In this document: positions 59,195 to 64,000 of the stretch, one piece after another
Position numbering within the stretch: the first letter of the stretch is position 1
Layout: each line of letters starts with the position of its first letter
Source: Citrobacter sp.
GTDB taxonomy: Bacteria > Pseudomonadota > Gammaproteobacteria > Enterobacterales > Enterobacteriaceae
NCBI GenBank assembly: GCA_019415335.1
Contig: DXKH01000125.1
Span: forward strand, 47,461-111,460
Length of the DNA: 64,000 nt
Reading direction: 5' to 3'
The notes under the pieces: generated by a model
What the model saw: only the letters and a program-made list of their open reading frames with translations
What the model was told of the DNA's origin: nothing
Databases searched by the model: none
Made by a program: the position numbers and the translations under genes

Positions 59195-59339
59195 AACGCC
59201 AGCACCGCCAAAACCAATGACATACGGGAGCCTCGCTCCGTGGTCAGATGCGCTGCTGGATGCGCTGGACACATGCAACGCCGATAAGGCGGGTATCAGA
59301 GAGCTGGAACTGCGGCGAATCGCCAGGGGGATAAAGTGA
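59043..59339 (+). CDS. lysC: LysC-like spanin outer-membrane lipoprotein (Rz1)
   Basis: A 98-residue o-spanin encoded in the +1 frame, half inside lysB. The signal peptide ends in lipobox LTAC (C at residue 26), followed by a Pro-rich stretch (SEPPKLAPVIIQEPLPESL, TPAPPKP). This embedded arrangement is normal for P2 lysis genes. Confidence 0.9.
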   Translation: MKISKLSWPVINAPLCLCLTVWLTACTSEPPKLAPVIIQEPLPESLTAKTETPAPPKPMTYGSLAPWSDALLDALDTCNADKAGIRELELRRIARGIK

Positions 59340-59785
59340 AAAAAGCAGAGTTGATGCGTGAAGCCCTGATAGCCGGTAACACCTGGTGTAAGGCCAACCC
59401 GGAGCAAATCACCGTCTGGGTGGAAAAAGGCAATATCGGGATTGAAGCGACCGGCGAACCGTCTTTCATGTACCTCTACACCATCAATATTCTCGCCGTG
59501 GAATTCCCAGGGGCGGTTGATGATCTGATGCTGCCGATCATGGCCTGGGCCTGGCAATATCAGCCTGATTTACTGCTGAATCCTGACAATAACCGCAAGG
59601 TGGAGTTTGACGCTGACATTATCAGCGACGACCTGGCCGATCTTCTGTTCAAGGTGCCGGTCTGGGAGCGCGTCATGGTGGAAACCGTTGACGGGAAGCC
59701 CGTCGCGAAGCACCTGAGCGAAGACCGCCCGCGCATCAATGGCGGAGAGTGGGAAGTGGTATTTGGCGGAGGAGAGCTGGCATGA
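59336..59785 (+). CDS. R: Tail completion protein gpR
   Basis: A 149-residue tail terminator/completion protein (MKKAELMREALIAGNTWCKA..., VPVWERVMVETVDGKPVAKH). Overlaps lysC by 4 bp and gpS by 4 bp. Confidence 0.94.
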   Translation: MKKAELMREALIAGNTWCKANPEQITVWVEKGNIGIEATGEPSFMYLYTINILAVEFPGAVDDLMLPIMAWAWQYQPDLLLNPDNNRKVEFDADIISDDLADLLFKVPVWERVMVETVDGKPVAKHLSEDRPRINGGEWEVVFGGGELA

Positions 59786-60423
59786 CCGATGATGCCGCGC
59801 TGTTTCATCAACTCGATCAGGTTTTTGCAGACATCCTGTCCGCAATGGCGCCAGCGAGCCGGTTGCGTACTGCGCGCGGAATAGCGACTACATTACGCCG
59901 TAGCCAGAGCCAGCGCATCGGGAAGCAGACAGCTCCGGATGGCACGAAATACCAGAAGCGTCATCGCCGCGTCTTACGCTCCCAGGCTGGGATCGGGTTT
60001 GTCTGGCAAGGTGAGGAGCGTCGTCTGAGGAACTGGCGGGCAACCCGTGGAAGCCGGGGACGCATGCTGACAGGCTTTGATGAGGGGAAAGGGGCCGTTC
60101 GCTCGTTCTATCGCTCTGATATTGAGCGTTATCTTGATATCAGTTTCAGCGAGACGCGCCGTGATACCACGAAAAGCGATCCTATGTTTCGCCGACTGCG
60201 CACAACCCGCTTTCTGAAAGCAAGAGCGACTTCTGAGGGGGCTGTAGTTGGTTTTTCGGGCGCTGCTGCCCGCATCGCCCGCGTTCACCAGTACGGGCTA
60301 CGGGACAGGGTAAACGACAGTGGCGCGATGGCCAGCTATCCGCGCCGTGAGTTGCTCGGTCTGAGCAAGGCGGACCGCATGGCTATTGCCCGGCAGGTCA
60401 TTGATTCTCTGGGGGTGAGCTGA
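59782..60423 (+). CDS. S: Tail completion protein gpS
   Basis: A 213-residue protein (MTDDAALFHQLDQVFADILS...) of the P2 gpS / Mu gpG-like virion morphogenesis family, with AARIARVHQYGLRDRVN. It is longer than P2 gpS (about 150 residues), with additional Arg-rich sequence in the middle (RRLRNWRATRGSRGRMLTGF). ATG at 59782 overlaps the gpR stop. Confidence 0.9.
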   Translation: MTDDAALFHQLDQVFADILSAMAPASRLRTARGIATTLRRSQSQRIGKQTAPDGTKYQKRHRRVLRSQAGIGFVWQGEERRLRNWRATRGSRGRMLTGFDEGKGAVRSFYRSDIERYLDISFSETRRDTTKSDPMFRRLRTTRFLKARATSEGAVVGFSGAAARIARVHQYGLRDRVNDSGAMASYPRRELLGLSKADRMAIARQVIDSLGVS

Positions 60424-61007
60424 TGGATCTGGCTGAAGTCATTCGCCTGCTGGAAAACATCGTTCGCACCGGTACGGTGACGGAGATTGACGAGGAAAAG
60501 TGGCGGGTAAGGGTAAAAAGCGGAGAGCTGGATTCCACCTGGCTGCGCTGGAATGCACAGCGTGCAGGCGCTTTCAGCTTCTGGGTGCCGCCGTCTGTTG
60601 GCGAGCAGGTATGGTTCCTGTGCCTTGGGGGTAACACTACCGCTGCGATCATCGGGGGAAGTCTTTACAGCAACGACAATCCGGCGCCAGGTATATCGGC
60701 AAAAGAAATGATCGTGACCGCACCGGATGGAGCGAAGTTTCGCTATGACGCAGAAGCAGGGGCTTTGCAGGTCAGCGGCATCAAATCAGCAACGATTGAG
60801 GCGTCGGTTAAGGTCTTGCTGAAAACGCCGCTGGTCGAGTGTACCGAGATGCTGAAAACCAAAAATTTCACCGTTACGGAAGGCGGCAAAATGCAGGGGG
60901 ACTTTACGCACTCTGGCGGTGCGTTCATCTCAAACGGTGTCCAGGTTGATGATCATGGTCATGGTGCCGTGCAGCGTGGTGGAAGCTGGACGGAGGGCAC
61001 GAAATGA
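60423..61007 (+). CDS. V: Baseplate spike protein gpV
   Basis: A 194-residue membrane-piercing spike. The N-terminal OB fold (RVKSGELDSTWLRWNAQRAG, WVPPSVGEQVWFLCLGG) leads into a beta-helical C-terminus ending DDHGHGAVQRGGS, with the HxH iron-binding tip (HGH). One-base overlap with gpS. Confidence 0.95.
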   Translation: MDLAEVIRLLENIVRTGTVTEIDEEKWRVRVKSGELDSTWLRWNAQRAGAFSFWVPPSVGEQVWFLCLGGNTTAAIIGGSLYSNDNPAPGISAKEMIVTAPDGAKFRYDAEAGALQVSGIKSATIEASVKVLLKTPLVECTEMLKTKNFTVTEGGKMQGDFTHSGGAFISNGVQVDDHGHGAVQRGGSWTEGTK

Positions 61008-61372
61008 CGGTGCGCTATACCGGGATGAATCCTGATGGCACGGGAACGCTGACGGATGCCGCCCACGTGTGGCAGTCAGCCAGTGACATTCTTAACACCC
61101 CGATTGGATCGCGGGTCATGCGCCGTGAATACGGCTCTCTCGTTCCTGATCTGATTGATGGCCCACAAAACGACGTTACACGCATGCAGCTGATGAGCGC
61201 AGTGGTTATTGCGCTGGCGACATGGGAGCCGCGGATCACGCTGAGCATTGTGGATGTGCGTTATTCGCAGTCAGGAGCAGTGGAGGCGGGATTGTCAGGG
61301 GCTCTGACGGAATCTATGGAACAGCAGACGACAACCTTAACACTCAGGAAAAGCAGCAATGGCAACAGTTGA
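61004..61372 (+). CDS. W: Baseplate wedge protein gpW
   Basis: A 122-residue gp25-like baseplate protein (SASDILNTPIGSRVMRREYG, QLMSAVVIALATWEPRITLS). Overlaps gpV by 4 bp and gpJ by 14 bp. Confidence 0.95.
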   Translation: MTVRYTGMNPDGTGTLTDAAHVWQSASDILNTPIGSRVMRREYGSLVPDLIDGPQNDVTRMQLMSAVVIALATWEPRITLSIVDVRYSQSGAVEAGLSGALTESMEQQTTTLTLRKSSNGNS

Positions 61373-62255
61373 TTTGGCGCAGCTACCGCCGCCGCAAATT
61401 ATTGAGGTGCTGGATTTTGAAGTGATTCTGGCGGATGTCAAAGCCGTCATGATCGCGGCTTTCCCTGATGAACAACAGGCTTCTGTTGCCGCTGCGTTAA
61501 AGCTTGAGTCTGAACCCCTGACCATACTGGCGCAGGTGATTGCCTACCGGGAATTAATGCTGCGCCAGCGAATCAATGAGGGGGCTGCGGCCTGCATGTT
61601 GAGCCATTCCGTCTCCACCGATCTTGATAACCTTGCGGGTAACCTGAACACCGAGCGCCTGGTTCGTATTCCGGCTACCGAAACCACCGAGGCAGAGATG
61701 GAAAGCGATACCGCACTGCGTCTGCGCGCGCAATCCGCTTTTGAAGGGTTGAGCGTTGCTGGCCCTACCGGTGCATACGAATATTTTGCGAAGAGTGCCA
61801 GCGGAAAAGTTGCAGATGCCAGGGCAACCAGCCCCTCACCCGCTGTTGTCGTCGTGTCCATTCTGTCTACCGAAGGGGATGGCACGGCGAGCGACGAGCT
61901 GATCGCAACAGTAAACGACACGCTCTCAGCGGATGATAAGCGGCCTGTCGCCGACCGGCTAACCGTCCAGTCAGCGGAGATTGTGAATTATGAAATTGAC
62001 GCTCTGCTTTATCTCTATCCGGGGCCGGAATCTGAGCCGATCCTGAGTGCGGCAGATAATGCACTGCGGACATGGCTGGGAGCGCAGGGGAAAATCGGTC
62101 GCGATGTTGCGCGTTCGGCCATTATGGCTGCTCTGCATGTGCAGGGGGTGCAGCGCGTAGTTTTGCTGAATCCTCAGGAAGATATCGTGATCGATGATAC
62201 CCAGGCGGCACGATGTATTTCGCACACCATCAGCGTAGGGGGAACGGATGAATAA
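61359..62255 (+). CDS. J: Baseplate protein gpJ
   Basis: A 298-residue baseplate edge protein of the Mu gp47/P2 gpJ type. It begins ATVDLAQLPPPQIIEVLDFE and contains RSAIMAALHVQGVQRVVLLN. Overlaps gpI by 8 bp. Confidence 0.95.
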   Translation: MATVDLAQLPPPQIIEVLDFEVILADVKAVMIAAFPDEQQASVAAALKLESEPLTILAQVIAYRELMLRQRINEGAAACMLSHSVSTDLDNLAGNLNTERLVRIPATETTEAEMESDTALRLRAQSAFEGLSVAGPTGAYEYFAKSASGKVADARATSPSPAVVVVSILSTEGDGTASDELIATVNDTLSADDKRPVADRLTVQSAEIVNYEIDALLYLYPGPESEPILSAADNALRTWLGAQGKIGRDVARSAIMAALHVQGVQRVVLLNPQEDIVIDDTQAARCISHTISVGGTDE

Positions 62256-62862
62256 CAGCCTCCTGCCGCCTTCAGCCAGCACCTTCATGCGGAATGCGGA
62301 GAAACCGACGGCGCGGATCAGCGGTATTCCTGTCGACCTTCGAAAGCTCTGGAATCCGGATGAATGCCCAGTGGAGTTTTTACCCTATCTGGCCTGGGCG
62401 TTGTCTGTTGATCGCTGGGATAAGCGCTGGTCTGAACAGACCAAGAGGCAGGTAATCAAAGCCTCCTGGCTTGTCCATCGTCACAAAGGCACGATTTCGG
62501 CGTTGAGGCGCGTTGTTGAACCTTTCGGCTATTTGCTGAGGGTGATTGAGTGGTGGCAGAGCGGCGAGGAGCCAGGCACTTTCCGGCTTGAAATCGGCAT
62601 TCAGGATGAGGGGATCACCGAGGAAACTTATCGGGAGCTTGAGCGCCTGATCGACGATGCAAAACCCAGAAGCCGTCACCTCACCGGCCTTTCACTTTCG
62701 CTTCAGTCGCAGGGTTATATCGAGATAGGGGCGGGGTGTTACGTGGGCGATACGCTGACGGTATATCCCTATTTTCCTGAAACCATCGCTGTGGGTGGCA
62801 ATGACTACACCGGCGCAGCAATCCATTTAATTGATACCGTGGAGATCGCAAGTGGCGACTAA
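62248..62862 (+). CDS. I: Baseplate/tail protein gpI
   Basis: A 204-residue P2 gpI-family protein that links the baseplate to the fibres. It has EFLPYLAWALSVDRWDKRW, WLVHRHKGTISALRRVVEPF and the Gly/Tyr-rich end. Overlaps gpH by 11 bp. Confidence 0.95.
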   Translation: MNNSLLPPSASTFMRNAEKPTARISGIPVDLRKLWNPDECPVEFLPYLAWALSVDRWDKRWSEQTKRQVIKASWLVHRHKGTISALRRVVEPFGYLLRVIEWWQSGEEPGTFRLEIGIQDEGITEETYRELERLIDDAKPRSRHLTGLSLSLQSQGYIEIGAGCYVGDTLTVYPYFPETIAVGGNDYTGAAIHLIDTVEIASGD

Positions 62863-64000
62863 ATATCTTGCCCTGTTGACCAATATCGGGGCGGCAAAAC
62901 TGGCAAAAGCCACGGCGTTGGGTACGAAAGTTGAGATTACCCAGCTGGCCGTTGGTGATGGCAATGGTGTACTGCCTACACCGAATCCGGCACAGACTGC
63001 CCTCGTACATGAGTTACGCCGCGCCCCTCTGAATATGCTGACGGTGGACCCGGCGAACGCCAGCCAGATCATTGCGGAACAGGTCATACCGGAAGACGTC
63101 GGTGGGTGGTGGATTCGTGAGATCGGCCTTTTCGATAAAGATGGCGATATGGTGGCGATTGCCAATTGCGCTGAAACCTATAAGCCTCAGTTGCAGGAGG
63201 GGAGCGGGCGCGTTCAGGTTATTCGCATGATCCTGATTGTCAGCAGCACCGAAGCCGTTACGTTGAAGATTGATCCGGCTGTTGTACTGGCAACCCGCCA
63301 GTATGTTGACAGCCAGCTGCGCGCGCATGAGCAGTCACGTAATCACCCGGATGCGTCAACGACAGAGAAAGGGTTTGTGCAGCTCAGCAGCAGTGTGACC
63401 AGTGACAGCGAATCGCAGGCTGCAACACCGAAGGCCGTTAAAATTGCGATGGATAACGGGAGCGCACGGCTGGCAAAAGATCGCAACCTGTCGGACTTAC
63501 CCAATACCGCGTTAGCACGGCAGAATTTAGAACTGGGTGACAGCTCGACGCGAAATGTTGGAACAACGGCCGGAACGGTAGCCTCGGGGGATGATGCTCG
63601 AATTACCGGGGCGATGCAGAAAAGCCAAAACGGCGGGGATATTCCTGACGTGGCGAAGTTTCTCCAAAACCTTCAATTGGGAGAAGCGGCAAAACGGGAT
63701 GTTGGTACTGGCGATAATGAACTGCCAACAACATCGCAAGTTAAGCTTAAATCATGGGTTTCTGCGGGAAGAACTCTTGTCGACAATACACCTTTGATTA
63801 TCAATCACGGATTAACTATTGATCCCGACCTGTGCATTCTGAATATCAGGCTTCGGTGCGTAATTGCCAATAATGGTTATGCGGTTGGTGATTATGCTGT
63901 GGGCTTTGCTCCCAGATTTCTCGTCGGTAATACCAGTGCAATGACGGGGAATATTGGTGCGTTCCTTACGGCAACGCAGGCTCAGTTTAACTGCGGGCAA
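62852..64000 (+). CDS. H: Tail fibre protein gpH (partial, runs off the window)
   Basis: 383 codons are visible, with no stop before the edge. GTG start (ATKYLALLTNIGAAKLAKAT) 11 bp inside gpI. The first 160 residues are the conserved P2 gpH baseplate-attachment domain (GGWWIREIGLFDKDGDMVAI). Then follow phage fibre repeats (STTEKGFVQLSSSVTS, NLSDLPNTALARQNLELGD). From about residue 300 the sequence changes to a different module (SWVSAGRTLVDNTPLIINHG), probably the start of the receptor-binding part. Confidence 0.92.
   Translation, partial: MATKYLALLTNIGAAKLAKATALGTKVEITQLAVGDGNGVLPTPNPAQTALVHELRRAPLNMLTVDPANASQIIAEQVIPEDVGGWWIREIGLFDKDGDMVAIANCAETYKPQLQEGSGRVQVIRMILIVSSTEAVTLKIDPAVVLATRQYVDSQLRAHEQSRNHPDASTTEKGFVQLSSSVTSDSESQAATPKAVKIAMDNGSARLAKDRNLSDLPNTALARQNLELGDSSTRNVGTTAGTVASGDDARITGAMQKSQNGGDIPDVAKFLQNLQLGEAAKRDVGTGDNELPTTSQVKLKSWVSAGRTLVDNTPLIINHGLTIDPDLCILNIRLRCVIANNGYAVGDYAVGFAPRFLVGNTSAMTGNIGAFLTATQAQFNCGQ

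Larger units (their letters stand above)
39782..64000. mobile_element. P2-family prophage (left part, truncated by the window edge)
   Basis: Integrated at leuZ. Gene order int - repressor - early genes/Cox - A - accessory cassette - cos - Q,P (minus strand) - O,N,M,L,X, lysis genes, R,S,V,W,J,I,H (plus strand) is that of P2/186-type phages. All visible structural genes are full length, suggesting an intact prophage. Tail sheath, tube, tape measure, gpD and Ogr genes and attR would lie beyond the edge. Confidence 0.95.

Overview
The window comes from a chromosome of the Enterobacteriaceae. Its left 39.8 kb follows the Escherichia coli/Salmonella gene order closely (yodC, dgcQ, mpgP, DsrA, rcsA, fliR to fliE, yedEF, amyA, fliT to fliC, fliA, uvrY, uvrC, pgsA, then tRNA Gly-Cys-Leu). 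Protein sequences are near but not equal to E. coli, and two accessory inserts sit in the flagellar locus, so a relative such as Citrobacter or Enterobacter is likely. I cannot fix the genus from the sequence alone.

Region by region: 1-4.5 kb carries signalling and stress genes (diguanylate cyclase, phosphatase, the small RNA DsrA, the capsule activator rcsA with an RcsAB box). 4.8-15.9 kb is flagellar cluster IIIb, which encodes the export gate, C-ring switch, ATPase complex and MS ring: fliR-Q-P-O-N-M-L-K-J-I-H-G-F on the minus strand and fliE divergent. 16.0-17.3 kb holds two left-handed beta-helix acyltransferases that are not part of the usual locus. 17.4-21.0 kb is yedF, yedE, yedD, amyA. 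21.0-24.7 kb is fliT, fliS, fliD and a short flagellin gene fliC, with divergent sigma-28 promoters. 24.9-29.5 kb is an insert between fliC and fliA: a methyltransferase-TPR-GT41 glycosyltransferase fusion and a VioA-like sugar aminotransferase. Together with the two acyltransferases this looks like a flagellin glycosylation pathway using an acylated 4-amino-4,6-dideoxyhexose. 29.8-39.3 kb is fliA, fliZ, the L-cystine transporter with D-cysteine desulfhydrase, sdiA, yecF, uvrY, uvrC, pgsA.

From the end of tRNA-Leu (leuZ, about 39.78 kb) to the right edge lies a P2-family prophage, cut off inside its tail fibre gene. Its layout is: integrase beside leuZ with three arm-type repeats; a lysogeny operon (repressor C plus two accessory genes, one a tail-anchored protein that shares an unusual GRD-type peptide with the repressor); early genes with an Arc-like protein and Cox; a block with an exonuclease-like protein, an adenine methylase with a zinc ribbon, and a cytosine methylase that contains a long second open frame; the HUH replication protein A with its HxDGTPHWH motif; then an AT-rich two-gene cassette (an endonuclease/exonuclease/phosphatase-fold nuclease and an unknown 160-residue partner) with its own promoter. 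After it come cos, portal and terminase (minus strand), and the capsid, lysis and baseplate genes (plus strand) up to gpH.

The strongest candidates for something undescribed are (1) the nuclease plus partner cassette at 49.5-51.0 kb, between replication gene A and cos, where P2-like phages often carry anti-phage genes; (2) the split flagellin glycosylation pathway; (3) the repressor-linked membrane protein at 41.3-41.9 kb; and (4) the dual-frame cytosine methylase locus at 46.0-46.8 kb.
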